Shown: positions 35,520 through 45,135, counted from the first letter of the stretch. The stretch: DNA of 64,000 nt from Fidelibacterota bacterium (GCA_004124875.1 SCKJ01000008.1:43093-107092); one strand, 5' to 3'. Numbers and translations are program-made. The notes: generated by a model from the sequence alone, not told the origin.

Positions 35520-38093
35520 ATGGAGACCCGGTTTCCCTGCGGGCACCGGACGCTGGCCGTGCTGCTCTGGGGCCTCTCATTCTGCCTGCTGGCCTATGAA
35601 GTAGTTCTGCTCCGCATCCTCACTTACCTCCAGTGGTACCACTTCGCCTATCTGGTCATCAGCCTGGCTCTGCTGGGCTTTGGCGCCAGCGGGACCCTGC
35701 TGCATCTCTTCAGGCCCTTCTGGCGTCGTCATCCAGGCGGAGCCCTGACGGGGGCTTTCTTCCTGACCGGGATCTCCCTGGCCGCCAACAGGCCCCTGCT
35801 GGCCGTTATCCCCATGGACAGCTTCCTGGCCGTTTTGCAGCCCTGGCAGTTGGTGTGGCTCGTTCTTCTCGGCCTGGTCCTGTTCTTGCCCTTCTTTTTC
35901 GGGGCTTTCGCGTTGATTCTGGTGTTTGCCGCGGCTCCTCGCCGGATCGCGCTGTATTACGGCGCCAACCTCCTGGGTTCCGGGGCTGGAGCACTGGGAG
36001 GGTTGCTGCTGCTATACCGCTGGCATCCCCTGGATATCCCGCCGCTGCTGGGGCTGATGACCGGTCTGTTGGGGAGCGTCCTGCTGATCGATGCAGGGCT
36101 CCGGAAACGGAGGCCATGGGTCGCGATGCTTCCACCGTCGCGGCTGGCATGGGGCCTTGCCGGGCTGGGGACCATCGCACTGTTAGGATGGGGGGGGATG
36201 TCCCGGGCTCAGATGTCCCCTTACAAGGCCCTGAGCCGCGCCCGATTGATGCCCGGCATCGAGGTGCTTCTGGAACATAGCGATCCTCTGGGTGTGCTCA
36301 CCATTATCCGGGGACCCACGCTGCGGTCGGCCGCCGGTTTGAGTTTCGCGTACCAGGGAGACATCCGGCCTCAACCGGTGGCCTACCTCGATGGCAACCC
36401 GCTGGGGCCCCTGCCTCTGCTGGATGATTCTTCCGCCACGGACGCCCTGCGCCACGCCTGTTTTGCTCTGCCCTATCGCATCCGGTCTTTCAGTGCGGGC
36501 CGGGATGCGCCGCTGAAGGTCCTGGTGCTGAACGCCGGGCCCGGCATTGACGTGCAGCACGCCCTGGTGGAAGGCGCCGGATCGGTCACCGCAGTGGAAC
36601 GCCAGCCGGGATTAATACGCGCCCTGGGCCGTCTGGCCGACAGGGAAGGAGGTCCACCCACCATTTACCGTCACCCTCAGGTGCAGGTGGTGGTTACCGA
36701 ACCGCGCCATTTTCTCTATGGCGATACATCCCACTACGACGTGGTCGTGTTGCCGCCCATGGGTGGGATCATCGGCGCCTCCGCCGGCATGGAGGCAGTG
36801 GCTGAAAACTACCTGCTCACCGCGGAAGGGATGACCGCCATGTTGGATCGACTGTCGCCGGGGGGGCTCCTGAGTGCCAGCGTCTGGCTCGATACACCGC
36901 TTCGTCGGCCCCTGAAGCTGTTCGGTCTCATGGCGGCCGCTCTGGAGATCCATGAGCCGGAGAATGGCGACTCTCCGGGGAGCCGCCTGGCGGCCATTGG
37001 CAGCTGGAACCTGATGACAGTGGTCCTGTCCCGGAGGCCCTGGTCATCTGTGGAGCGGGAACGGATCATCGCTTTTGCGTCCCGGGAGGGCTTCGACCGG
37101 CACTTCCTCCCCGGCGTTGAGCACTCCTCGGGGGCGAGGCCCTTCCACCGGCTGGCCGACACCACCCTGACGCCGACCTTGGCCGCGATGGCCGCAGGGT
37201 GGGAGGGCCGCGGGGCGATCCGGTCACCTTTTCACCTTGATCCGCCTACCGATGACCGCCCCTTTTTCAATCACCTCCTGACCCTCAGGTCGCTGCCGGT
37301 CATGCGCCGGACCCTAGGCGCCGCAGGCTTTCTGCTGGCGGAGTGGGGCTACGTGCTGGTGTGGATCACCCTGGCCCTGTTGGCCACGGGTGGGGGCCTG
37401 CTGATTCTCCTGCCCCTGAGTCTTGTGCGGCGCGCCCGTCGACGCGATCCATCATACGGGGCAGCTGTCCGGGACAGACCCCCCGGCCTGCTATATTTCG
37501 CAGCTATCGGTGGCGGTTTTATGTTCCTGGAAATATTGTTGATCCAAAAAATGGTGCTGGTACTGGGCGATCCCCTGTTCGCCGTGTCGGCGGTGATTGC
37601 CGCCCTGCTGGTTTTTGCCGGAGCGGGAAGTATGTTGTCCGGGCGCCTGCCGGTCCGGTGGCTGGTGCCGGGAGGAGCTGCCCTGATAATATTGATGGTC
37701 GGGACACTCATGGGCGGCCTTTCCTTTTGGGCCACGGCCTGGGCGACTTGGGGAATGGCAGGCCGCTTCGTGACCGTGATTGCCGCCCTGGCGCCGCTGG
37801 CCCTGGTCATGGGGGTCTTCTTTCCGGCGGGGATACGTCGGCTGGAAGTGACCCGGTCCGATCACCTCATCCCCTGGGCTTGGGGGATCAACGGGTTGAT
37901 CTCCGTCGTGACGACGCCAGTGGCTACCCTGGTGGCGTTGAACCTGGGCTTCAGGGTAGTGGGATTGTTGGGGATCGGGTGCTACCTGCTGGCCGCGGCC
38001 ACCTTCAACCGCGAGGAGGATTCCCGGAGCCGGGCGGCTGACATTCAGCCCTTCATTGAGAAGTGGAGTTGGGGGAGACTTGGGCCATCATGA
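35520..38093 (+). CDS. Membrane-embedded spermidine-synthase-like protein
   Basis: The 857-residue protein has about six to seven transmembrane helices (residues 10-220), a cytoplasmic or periplasmic Rossmann domain resembling polyamine aminopropyltransferases (LVLNAGPGIDVQHAL, TAVERQPGL, YDVVVLPPMGG), and the PTDDRPFFNH motif seen in membrane spermidine-synthase-like families. Six or more further helices follow (about 615-840). The glycine-rich motif is altered (NAGPGI rather than GGGDG), so aminopropyl transfer is doubtful. It is probably a SAM-family membrane enzyme of unknown reaction, working with the exported Pcm next to it. Confidence 0.75.
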   Translation: METRFPCGHRTLAVLLWGLSFCLLAYEVVLLRILTYLQWYHFAYLVISLALLGFGASGTLLHLFRPFWRRHPGGALTGAFFLTGISLAANRPLLAVIPMDSFLAVLQPWQLVWLVLLGLVLFLPFFFGAFALILVFAAAPRRIALYYGANLLGSGAGALGGLLLLYRWHPLDIPPLLGLMTGLLGSVLLIDAGLRKRRPWVAMLPPSRLAWGLAGLGTIALLGWGGMSRAQMSPYKALSRARLMPGIEVLLEHSDPLGVLTIIRGPTLRSAAGLSFAYQGDIRPQPVAYLDGNPLGPLPLLDDSSATDALRHACFALPYRIRSFSAGRDAPLKVLVLNAGPGIDVQHALVEGAGSVTAVERQPGLIRALGRLADREGGPPTIYRHPQVQVVVTEPRHFLYGDTSHYDVVVLPPMGGIIGASAGMEAVAENYLLTAEGMTAMLDRLSPGGLLSASVWLDTPLRRPLKLFGLMAAALEIHEPENGDSPGSRLAAIGSWNLMTVVLSRRPWSSVERERIIAFASREGFDRHFLPGVEHSSGARPFHRLADTTLTPTLAAMAAGWEGRGAIRSPFHLDPPTDDRPFFNHLLTLRSLPVMRRTLGAAGFLLAEWGYVLVWITLALLATGGGLLILLPLSLVRRARRRDPSYGAAVRDRPPGLLYFAAIGGGFMFLEILLIQKMVLVLGDPLFAVSAVIAALLVFAGAGSMLSGRLPVRWLVPGGAALIILMVGTLMGGLSFWATAWATWGMAGRFVTVIAALAPLALVMGVFFPAGIRRLEVTRSDHLIPWAWGINGLISVVTTPVATLVALNLGFRVVGLLGIGCYLLAAATFNREEDSRSRAADIQPFIEKWSWGRLGPS

Positions 38094-38233
38094 ACACTTT
38101 TGTCCTGATATTTCAAGACTCCGCCGCACGGCGCTCCACTTCGCAATAGTCTCTCTCAGCAAAAAACAGAGGAATAGTCCCCACTACGCTGACGCCGAAG
38201 TATATATCCGTTCAGAGTCACGACGGAGGATTA

Positions 38234-38283
38234 GTCAGGGTATCCGGCCCGTATCCGGTAAAACGACTTTTGCGGTGACTTTT
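38234..38283. repeat. Copy of the dispersed 3'-flank repeat
   Basis: The pattern GTATCCGGCCCGTATCCGGT followed by AAAACGACTTTTGCGGTGAC recurs in degraded form at 49109-49135 and 62421-62460, each time just past the stop of a sorting-domain tail. Here no tail follows. Confidence 0.6.
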
Positions 38284-38289
38284 ACTCGT

Positions 38290-38333
38290 TAATGCGGCGG
38301 AGCTCGGCAATGAAGGTGGGGAGGGGCGAGGGC
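38290..38333 (-). pseudogene. Tiny N-terminal scrap of a TolB/TPR regulator
   Basis: Minus-strand codons give TFIAELRR, identical to the entry of the gene at 1-974. Only about ten residues remain, directly beyond the stop of the intact paralogue at 38341-40392. Confidence 0.4.
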
Positions 38334-38340
38334 CTTGGTA

Positions 38341-40392
38341 CTAGCGGGCAATTCCAGGCAGGTTGTGCTTTTCGGCCAGGTCGGCGAACTCGGGTAATCG
38401 CTTCAGGCCATGCCATCCCGGCCCCACCAGAGCATATTTCAGCAGCGTGCCGCCAACCGTGAAGGCCGTATCGAGAATGGCAATGGCCCGATCGTATTCT
38501 TCCAGTACGCAGTATACAAACGCCTGACCAACCTGCAGGCCAGGTGCTTCGTAGGCGTCGATGGTTATCGGATATTCATTCACAGCCTGGTCAGCATGGA
38601 ACCTGGCCGAATCACCCATTCCCAGGAATGCCTCCACACCAGCCAGATTCATCAGAATACTTCGTCGCTGCGTCTGGAGTTCTTGGCGGGCTTCTTCCCT
38701 CACGAATGGGTAAACCAGGTCAAAATATGGCTTAGCGCTGTCCGGACGACCAGCCAGCCAATGAATCATCCCGACGGTCTGAACAGCATATTGTCTGCGC
38801 TTGTCGCCGGTGGGGAGCAGCCTAAGTCTGCGACGAATCAGCGCGAGGGACTCATCATACTGTTTTTCAATTTGGGCGACTCCACTCTTTAAACCGAGAA
38901 GATCGACCTCAGGAATCATCCCTTCGGCACGGCTTACAGCGCGCTGATAAGCGTTAATATCTCCGGTCTGGAGGTATTCAATCAATCCCAGGCTACCATA
39001 GCCAGAAGAATTACCCGGCGATAGAGCGATGACTTTCTCAACATATGCGGCTGCCTCATCGAGTCGGTCCAGGGCGAAATAGGTGCCTGAGATTTCCGCT
39101 GCCAATAGGCCTGACTTCGGCTCCAGCTCGAAGGCCCTGAGCAGGTGGATAACCGCCCGGTCCACATTTCCAAGCCGCCGCTCGATAAAACCGATATTGG
39201 CGATGACGTCACTATTGGTGGGGGCGATGGCCAACGCCCTATGAAATTCCTGCAGGGCTCGGGCGTAATCGTTATGACCGTGATAGTAGTAGCGGCCGAT
39301 AGCATTGATCACCGCCGGGGTGTCGGGGGCCAGCTTCCTGGCATGGTTCAATGCCCACTCGGCTTTGGCCAACCGCTCGGCGGACCTGTCGATAGCCCCC
39401 CACCGGGCCAAAAGATGTACTATCGCCAGTTCTGCCCAAGCTTCGGCAAAGGTGGGGTCCAGACGGGTCGCCCGCTCGTACTCCGCAATGGCTCGTTCGA
39501 TATTCTCTTGGCTGCTGCCCGCATTTATGGCGCTCTTGCCTTGCAGATAGGCATCCCAGGCTGCGAGGTTTTCAGTGGGCTGTCGGGTGGCGGCTTCATG
39601 GGTGGCGGCTCCGGGGGTCAGGGTTACATTCAACGCCTCCGCAATGGCTTTAGCCACTTCGTTCTGGATGTCAAAAATATCGTCAATGCGTCGGTCATAC
39701 TGCTCGGCCCAGAGGTGGACCTCAGTCTCGGCGTCAATCAGCTGGACAGCGATGACAATGCGATCGCCGACGCGTTGCACCGATCCCTCCACCAATGTCT
39801 CTACCCCTAACTCCTCGCCGATCTCAGAGAGTCGCTTGGTGGTACCCTTATACTGCATCACTGAGGTGCGGCCAATCACCTTCAGGTTGCTGAACTTGTA
39901 CAGATTAATGAGAATATTGTCAGTGAATCCGTCGGAGAAAAATTCCTGGTTTGGGTCGTTGCTCAAATTACTGAACGGCAGCACTGCCACTGACTTCGCG
40001 TAGGTGACGGGCCCATGTGATGCCCCATTACTACCACCGGCCCATCGTCCCCAGATACCAAACGCCACCGCGGCGATGGCCACTGCGATGAGGGCGCCAT
40101 TGCCGGTGAGGGGCTTGGTCTCCTTGGTGCGGGTCTTTCCTTTTGTTCGGACGATGCCCTCCGGGGTGATGTCGAATACCCAGGCCAGCCCCATAGCCAG
40201 AGGGAAGCCTACCAGTAGCAGGATGATGATGAGGCTGCCAATCCACTCGGGGATGTGGAGCGGCTCAAAGATGCTGTCGATGATCTGGAACAGGACGAAG
40301 GCGACGCCGCCGTAAACCGCCGCCACCCGAAAGACCCGTCGGCGACGGAGCTCCTCAATGAAACCTGATATGCCCTGTTTTTGTGTCATCAT
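38341..40392 (-). CDS. TolB-like/TPR membrane regulator
   Basis: The 683-residue protein has a basic entry (FIEELRRRRVFRVAA), two hydrophobic helices (about 27-70), VFDITPEGIVRTKG, and a third short helix near 100-115. A TolB/FlgO-like domain follows (VAVLPFSNLSNDPNQEFFSD, VIGRTSVMQYKGTTKRLSEI, LVEGSVQRVGDRI). TPR repeats cover about residues 285-660 (YERATRLDPTFAEAWAELAI). It is a complete homologue of the partial gene at the left edge. Such proteins are often joined to cyclase or winged-helix domains, absent here. It is likely a membrane-bound scaffold in signalling. Confidence 0.85.
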   Translation of the reverse strand: MMTQKQGISGFIEELRRRRVFRVAAVYGGVAFVLFQIIDSIFEPLHIPEWIGSLIIILLLVGFPLAMGLAWVFDITPEGIVRTKGKTRTKETKPLTGNGALIAVAIAAVAFGIWGRWAGGSNGASHGPVTYAKSVAVLPFSNLSNDPNQEFFSDGFTDNILINLYKFSNLKVIGRTSVMQYKGTTKRLSEIGEELGVETLVEGSVQRVGDRIVIAVQLIDAETEVHLWAEQYDRRIDDIFDIQNEVAKAIAEALNVTLTPGAATHEAATRQPTENLAAWDAYLQGKSAINAGSSQENIERAIAEYERATRLDPTFAEAWAELAIVHLLARWGAIDRSAERLAKAEWALNHARKLAPDTPAVINAIGRYYYHGHNDYARALQEFHRALAIAPTNSDVIANIGFIERRLGNVDRAVIHLLRAFELEPKSGLLAAEISGTYFALDRLDEAAAYVEKVIALSPGNSSGYGSLGLIEYLQTGDINAYQRAVSRAEGMIPEVDLLGLKSGVAQIEKQYDESLALIRRRLRLLPTGDKRRQYAVQTVGMIHWLAGRPDSAKPYFDLVYPFVREEARQELQTQRRSILMNLAGVEAFLGMGDSARFHADQAVNEYPITIDAYEAPGLQVGQAFVYCVLEEYDRAIAILDTAFTVGGTLLKYALVGPGWHGLKRLPEFADLAEKHNLPGIAR

Positions 40393-40680
40393 GATGGAAG
40401 TGGCTGACGAGCCGAATGTTAAGGGGAAAATGGAGAGATAGCAAAAGAGCCAAGTCGTCTATGGGCTAAGCGAGATTCTAGATTAATAATTATTGAGGGT
40501 CGAGAGTCCCGACGCCCTTAGACCAGCAGCCGAGTGCCGAATACACGCTGCCTAAACAAGCTGCCTCAGCCGCCTATTGAACTGGACTCCTGATCCAGCA
40601 CATCTTCAACGGAGAGTAAGCCAGCGTCTCCGGCAGGTATCCGATTGAGAGGCTATTTCAGGCCTGAAAGGCGGGTTTGC

Positions 40681-40923
40681 CTACTTCAGCAGCACCATCC
40701 TTCGCCAAGCTCAGGACAAGCCATGATGGACTGGGTGTACTGGGGCGTCACCAGGCGGGCGATGTAGATGCCGGAGGGCACCGCTCCGCCGGCAGACGTT
40801 GGTGTGCCCGTCCCGCAAGGAGAGGTAGACCAGGTGATCCTTTCCATCTTCATCGCGATACACCGTGGGCGTCACATTGGACCCGGCACGGGTCAACAGC
40901 TCGGCATCGGAACCGGGTAGCAA
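40681..40923 (-). pseudogene. Chimeric remnant: propeller-gene fragment joined to a sorting tail
   Basis: The right part reads LLTRAGSNVTPTVYRDEDG and then KDHLVYLSLRDGHTNVC, nearly the same as a segment of the protein at 45135-47975 (QLTRAGSNVAPTVYRDAEG). It then passes into GGAVPSGIYIARLVTPQYT-type codons, the sorting-domain tail, which is broken by a 22-bp insertion before the final VLLK and TAG. Two unrelated gene parts are thus joined, without a start codon of their own. Confidence 0.75.
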
Positions 40924-40942
40924 GAATGGGGGGCTGGGCAGC

Positions 40943-41899
40943 TCAGCTGCCGCGGAGGCGACTCAGCTGGTCGCCTAAATCCTGCAGCTTTTCTTCGAGA
41001 TCGTCCACGTCATCGGGATTCCGCATCCAGTACATGCCCGGCAACCGCAAATTATAGAGCTCGAGCCCTGAACTGAATCTGCGCCCACGTTCGACGACCT
41101 TCATCCGGGCAGTGAGGTTCAAGGGTTTTCCCTGACGGACAATTGACAGGGTAAAATCGTCGCCGTCATCCAGGTCGCGGATGACCTCGCGCAGCTCGTC
41201 CACCGATGAGACTTTGGCGGTGCTCACCTTGAGGATGATATCGCCTGCTTTGAGCCCTGCCGTCGCGGCCACAGACTTATCCCAAACGTCCAGGACCAGT
41301 AAGCCTTCCTCGGCTTTGACCTTGAAGTAGGCAGCTAAGTCTGAGCTAAGACTGGTAACTTCCACGCCCAGTTGACCGCGGGAGATAAATAAGAAGTTGG
41401 CGTCGCCATGGTCGTGGAAGTCAAAATCGAAGACAAATCCTCGTGGAAAGCGACCGCTGCCGAACGAAAAGATGCGGCGCTCGCGGGGGCTCTCACCAAT
41501 GGTGGCATTGAGTTTCCGGGTGCGGCCCTTGCGGATGACTCGGAGGAGTACTTTCTCTCCAGGCTTGGTGCGGCCGACCAGTTTACGCAGTTGGCGGGGC
41601 GAGTCGATGGCCGTGCCATCGTATTCCACAACGATGTCGCCCTCCTTAATCCCAGCGGCTTCGGCGGGACTATCCTCCAACACCTCGTTTACCAGGATGC
41701 CGTTGTCACCTTTCAGATCAAGGGCAGTGCGGAGGCTGGTGGTGAGCTGCTCCATAGTGATGCCCAGATAGCCTTTGTTGTCGCCCATTTCGCCTGCTCT
41801 AACGGGAGCTATGGTGAGGATGGCGGCCACGGCCAGGGCGGCCAGACGCGGCAGAGTTGCGCGGCGCGCCGCGGTGATGAGTGGGTTAGTGGATCGCAT
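40943..41899 (-). CDS. Exported protein with two PDZ domains, no protease domain
   Basis: The 318-residue protein starts at the ATG at 41899, chosen because AAGGAGGT lies 7 bp upstream; the frame is open ten residues further. A signal peptide (LAALAVAAILTIAPVRAGE) is followed by PDZ 1 (about 40-125: GYLGITMEQL, GILVNEVLEDSPAEAAGIKEGDIV) and PDZ 2 (about 165-255: GQLGVEVTSLS, GLLVLDVWDKSVAATAGLKAGDII). An arginine- and aspartate-rich tail ends the protein. PDZ domains bind exposed C-termini or misfolded proteins, so it may be an adaptor for a periplasmic protease. Confidence 0.85.
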   Translation of the reverse strand: MRSTNPLITAARRATLPRLAALAVAAILTIAPVRAGEMGDNKGYLGITMEQLTTSLRTALDLKGDNGILVNEVLEDSPAEAAGIKEGDIVVEYDGTAIDSPRQLRKLVGRTKPGEKVLLRVIRKGRTRKLNATIGESPRERRIFSFGSGRFPRGFVFDFDFHDHGDANFLFISRGQLGVEVTSLSSDLAAYFKVKAEEGLLVLDVWDKSVAATAGLKAGDIILKVSTAKVSSVDELREVIRDLDDGDDFTLSIVRQGKPLNLTARMKVVERGRRFSSGLELYNLRLPGMYWMRNPDDVDDLEEKLQDLGDQLSRLRGS

Positions 41900-42224
41900 G
41901 GGCGGACCTCCTTGTATAATGGCCGGCACCGCCTTGGCGGGGCATTGCCGCCGCCCACTGGCGCAGTTAAAAGCGGTGAGGTGACCCCTCGCCGCCGTCT
42001 GCTGAGGATTCTACTGCGGTGGAGGAAAGAAGTTCCCCGGGGGTGCGCCCTCACGCGTAGCTCCTGCCTTGCGAAGGTTCGACCGGCTCGCCATCCCAGG
42101 GTGATTGCCGCAGCAGCATACAACACGAATGCCATCCAGACAGCGGAGATAAGCGCGGTGATTCAGCCCCGGGCCGGAGAGTGGCAACCACCTGTCTCGC
42201 ACTGGAACTGCCCGCTTGCGGCCG
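41900..42224. other. Intergenic, nothing recognised
   Basis: About 325 bp between the FN3/propeller lipoprotein stop and the PDZ gene start, on the strand of both. It should hold the PDZ gene promoter. No repeat or RNA gene was seen. Confidence 0.4.
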
Positions 42225-43493
42225 CTATTCCACGGCGAACTCCAGTGGGAAACCAAAGCCGTCCATGCGGCTCATGAGCATGCCATCCCCATCGAAGCGG
42301 AGCAGCCGGCCCGTGGACCATTGCGTGGTCAGGAAGCCCCTCTGACCCTCGCCCGGCAACACCTGGATGCGGAGTAGCGTATCATAGGTCCCGTCAAGTA
42401 TAATGGCCACCTGGTCCTGCGCTATTCCATGGATGCGCCCCACCTGCCAACGCTCTTCTGCCGCCACTTGTCCAGCAAAGTAGCAGTCCCCATTCGCCGC
42501 GTTTACGCTCACATCCCAGACCTGCACCTCCGGCACATAGCGCCGCTCAGTACCCTCCGCTGCTATGCGGACCACGCCCGAATCGGTGGCCACCCAACAG
42601 CCTCCGTTTACGGGATCGGCTGCCAGCCGACGCATGGTGGGCACCGTGGCGGCCAGGACCCATTCGCGAGCGCCGTCCAAGGCCAGCCGGTAGACGCTCC
42701 CGTCGGTGGTGGAGGCAGCCGGACCCAGCCACAGCGATTGAGTCACGGGATCAAAGGCCAGCGAGCCGTCGATGCCCACCTGGCCCGGCGTTTTTATCGT
42801 TTCCAGAATTTCGCCCCGGTCATCGACTACAATCACCAAGCCGGGGAGTCTCTGCAGTATGTAAACGGCATTGCCTGTTGTTGCTAGGACCAGTTCGATG
42901 GGCAGGCCCTCCAGGACCACCCGGGTGACTTCTTTCAGTGCCATATCCAGTCCGAGTACGCTCCTGGCGTAGTAGTCGGCTACCCACACCAGAGAGCTTC
43001 CGGGCTGATAAGCCACCGCTTCCGGGCTGTTGAACTGCATCTGATCCTGATCCAGCACGTGCCCGCCGTCGTAGCTCAGCCGCGACACACCACCGCCGTT
43101 AAAGTCTGCCACCCAGAAATTGTGGGGCCCAGGTACGGTCGTGTCCGCCGGGGAGGGCAGCGACTCCCCAAACTGGGTAATGGCTTGTACAGTGTACACG
43201 TAACGGGTGTCATAGTTCAGGGGCGCGTCCGTAAAGTGGGTAAGGTTGGGAGCTACGCTGGCCAGCGCCTCATAGGGCGCGCCGGCCACGCTCCGCTGCA
43301 GGCGGTAGCTTTCCAGGCTACTTACATCTACCGGATTCCATGAAAGGCGGGCCGTATCGCGGTTGGTAACTGCCGCAAAGCCGGTAGGGGCGCCGTGGGT
43401 GATGGGGTTGAGGGGATCCAGAGGATTGGATCGTTCCCGCTCCGAGCAGCCCCAAGCGACCAGCCCCGCCAGCACGAGTGGCCAGTGCCTCAT
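42225..43493 (-). CDS. Lipoprotein with FN3 domain and NHL-like propeller
   Basis: The 422-residue protein has a lipoprotein signal (LVLAGLVAWGC, Cys16). SNPLDPLNP and a fibronectin type III domain follow (about 35-120: PTGFAAVTNRDTARLSWNPV, YVYTVQAITQFGESL). Six-bladed NHL/SMP-like propeller repeats cover about 125-420 (FWVADFNGGGVSRLSYDG, SLVWVADYYARSVLGLD). It overlaps the preceding gene by 4 bp and is last in the operon led by the Omp85 fusion. It is likely on the outer membrane; the propeller may bind protein or glycan partners. Confidence 0.83.
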   Translation of the reverse strand: MRHWPLVLAGLVAWGCSERERSNPLDPLNPITHGAPTGFAAVTNRDTARLSWNPVDVSSLESYRLQRSVAGAPYEALASVAPNLTHFTDAPLNYDTRYVYTVQAITQFGESLPSPADTTVPGPHNFWVADFNGGGVSRLSYDGGHVLDQDQMQFNSPEAVAYQPGSSLVWVADYYARSVLGLDMALKEVTRVVLEGLPIELVLATTGNAVYILQRLPGLVIVVDDRGEILETIKTPGQVGIDGSLAFDPVTQSLWLGPAASTTDGSVYRLALDGAREWVLAATVPTMRRLAADPVNGGCWVATDSGVVRIAAEGTERRYVPEVQVWDVSVNAANGDCYFAGQVAAEERWQVGRIHGIAQDQVAIILDGTYDTLLRIQVLPGEGQRGFLTTQWSTGRLLRFDGDGMLMSRMDGFGFPLEFAVE

Positions 43494-43933
43494 GGGCTCA
43501 GAGCAAGGGAGATTCCCACCAGCACCAGCCCCATTTCGGCCCCGGCATAGAACCAGCCTGTCAGTCGGTCTAGGCGCTGGGTTTCCCGGAACAGGGCATC
43601 CAGGTCCGAGGGATCACCCGAATTTTGGTAGGCCAGGTAGGCAGCACTGGCCTGCCTGTGATACGTGTACGACAGCGCCGCGAAGACCGCCACCGCGCCC
43701 AGCCCCAGCCACTGCGGTTTGCGGAGCAGCTGCCCGTCCCCCCTCCCCCTTTGCGGCCAGGTCAGAGCCAGGCTGTCCGGGGTGGGGTATCGGCCGGCCT
43801 CCCCTGGTGGTACCCAGAGCGGGAACTGGTCTAACGCCGTAGAAAGGAGTACGGTTTCGCTGCTGTCCGGCAGCTGGCCTGCCAGGGGGGCCACTATCAG
43901 TACAAGACCAGCCAGGATCCGCCTGGATGTCAT
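43490..43933 (-). CDS. DUF5683-like small membrane protein
   Basis: The 147-residue protein has an N-terminal signal or anchor (ILAGLVLIVAPLAGQLP), a hydrophobic helix near 74-88 (WLGLGAVAVFAALSYTYHR), the conserved-looking YLAYQNSGDPSDLDALF segment, and a final helix (WFYAGAEMGLVLVGISLAL). The pattern resembles DUF5683-type proteins of Bacteroidota outer-envelope operons. It overlaps both neighbours by 4 bp (ATGA junctions), so it is translated together with the BamB-like and FN3 lipoproteins. Its function is unknown. Confidence 0.75.
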   Translation of the reverse strand: MTSRRILAGLVLIVAPLAGQLPDSSETVLLSTALDQFPLWVPPGEAGRYPTPDSLALTWPQRGRGDGQLLRKPQWLGLGAVAVFAALSYTYHRQASAAYLAYQNSGDPSDLDALFRETQRLDRLTGWFYAGAEMGLVLVGISLALSP

Positions 43934-45135
43934 GGCCGCTGGAGGCCCCTGGATAGCGGCGGCTGCAGGTAGCGCAGCTCGCCCCGCCGGCCTACCACCA
44001 CAATGCCGCCGGATGTCAGGCTCGCCAGGGCGATGGGTCCCTCAAGATCATACCGCCAGAGTTCCCGTCCCGTGGTCAACTCAAGCGCCAACAGGATACC
44101 CCGGGCGAACGGCACCACGATGGTGGCCGGCAGATCACCCCTACCGCCGCCCGCGGCCAGCAGGGGGGCGTTTACCAGTCCCTCACCCTGTACCCGCCAC
44201 AGAGGCAGGCCGCTCTCCAGCTGCAGGGCAATGACTTCCCCGGCGGCCGTGGCCACCACTACCCTCCCCTCGATGACCACCGGGCGGCTGTAGATCGGCG
44301 CATCCAGGCGGATGTGAAACTGCGGCTCTTCCCCGGAGGAATCGATCCCCAGCAGGTTCCCATCGGAATCTCCCAGTACCAACTGACCATCACCGCTGGC
44401 AACCACCGCAGTGGGATTCAGCGAGAGCTCCCGTTGCCACAGCGGGGCATGATCTATGGCACCATCGTTCTCACGCGGGGCTTCAATCCGCGTACGGAAG
44501 GCGTACAGCGTGCCGCCGTCGGTCAGAATCAGTGCCAGGCTGTCCAAGCCCCAGACGCCCCGGTATATGCGGCCGGGGAGCTGGCGGCGCCAGATGCTCC
44601 GCCCGTCCCCGGCATCGTAGGCGGCTACTTCACCGCCCAGACCTGCCGTTACCAGCATGCCATCCGTTAGAATGACAGGCCCGGTAACGCCGCGCTTCTT
44701 GCGCCGCCACTTCAGCTTTCCCCGCAGCAGATCATAGGCCCGCAGTTCCTGCCCCCTGGCGGAGGCGATGTAGAGTGTGGACTGTTCCCCGGCCACCAGT
44801 TGGGCCGTGATCGCTTTGCGTAGCGGCCGCAGGATGGGACTGTCCCGCAGGCCGGTCTCCAGGTTAATGCGGTAGAGTTCGCCGCGATGGGTGGTCACCA
44901 GGATGGCCTGGGATCCCAGGGGCAACAAGGCGGCGGGGGGGCTGCGCAGCTTCACCGTCCAGGCCAGCTCCGGTTTGGCCCGCAGGTCGAGCTGGGCAGG
45001 CGCGGAATGCAGATCCTCAGGGGAGAGCCGCAAACCTCGGCCGCAACCTTGGGCCAGTACGATCAACAGCAGCGCGGCCAGGGCCGGCGAATTGCCGTTG
45101 AGGAGCAGGCAGGGCCGGGAACCGGTCATCCTCAT
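43930..45135 (-). CDS. BamB-like beta-propeller outer-membrane lipoprotein
   Basis: The 401-residue protein begins at the ATG at 45135, whose A overlaps the stop of the Omp85 fusion; a longer frame upstream lies inside that gene and is spurious. The signal ends in a lipobox (LIVLAQGC). Eight-bladed PQQ-like propeller repeats follow (WTVKLRSPPAALLPLG, YDLLRGKLKWRRKK, YDAGDGRSIWRRQLPG, LESGLPLWRVQGEG, LTTGRELWRYDLEG). This is the fold of BamB, the BAM-complex lipoprotein. Being coupled to an Omp85-type barrel suggests a dedicated accessory to that barrel. It is not necessarily the housekeeping BamB. Confidence 0.85.
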   Translation of the reverse strand: MRMTGSRPCLLLNGNSPALAALLLIVLAQGCGRGLRLSPEDLHSAPAQLDLRAKPELAWTVKLRSPPAALLPLGSQAILVTTHRGELYRINLETGLRDSPILRPLRKAITAQLVAGEQSTLYIASARGQELRAYDLLRGKLKWRRKKRGVTGPVILTDGMLVTAGLGGEVAAYDAGDGRSIWRRQLPGRIYRGVWGLDSLALILTDGGTLYAFRTRIEAPRENDGAIDHAPLWQRELSLNPTAVVASGDGQLVLGDSDGNLLGIDSSGEEPQFHIRLDAPIYSRPVVIEGRVVVATAAGEVIALQLESGLPLWRVQGEGLVNAPLLAAGGGRGDLPATIVVPFARGILLALELTTGRELWRYDLEGPIALASLTSGGIVVVGRRGELRYLQPPLSRGLQRP

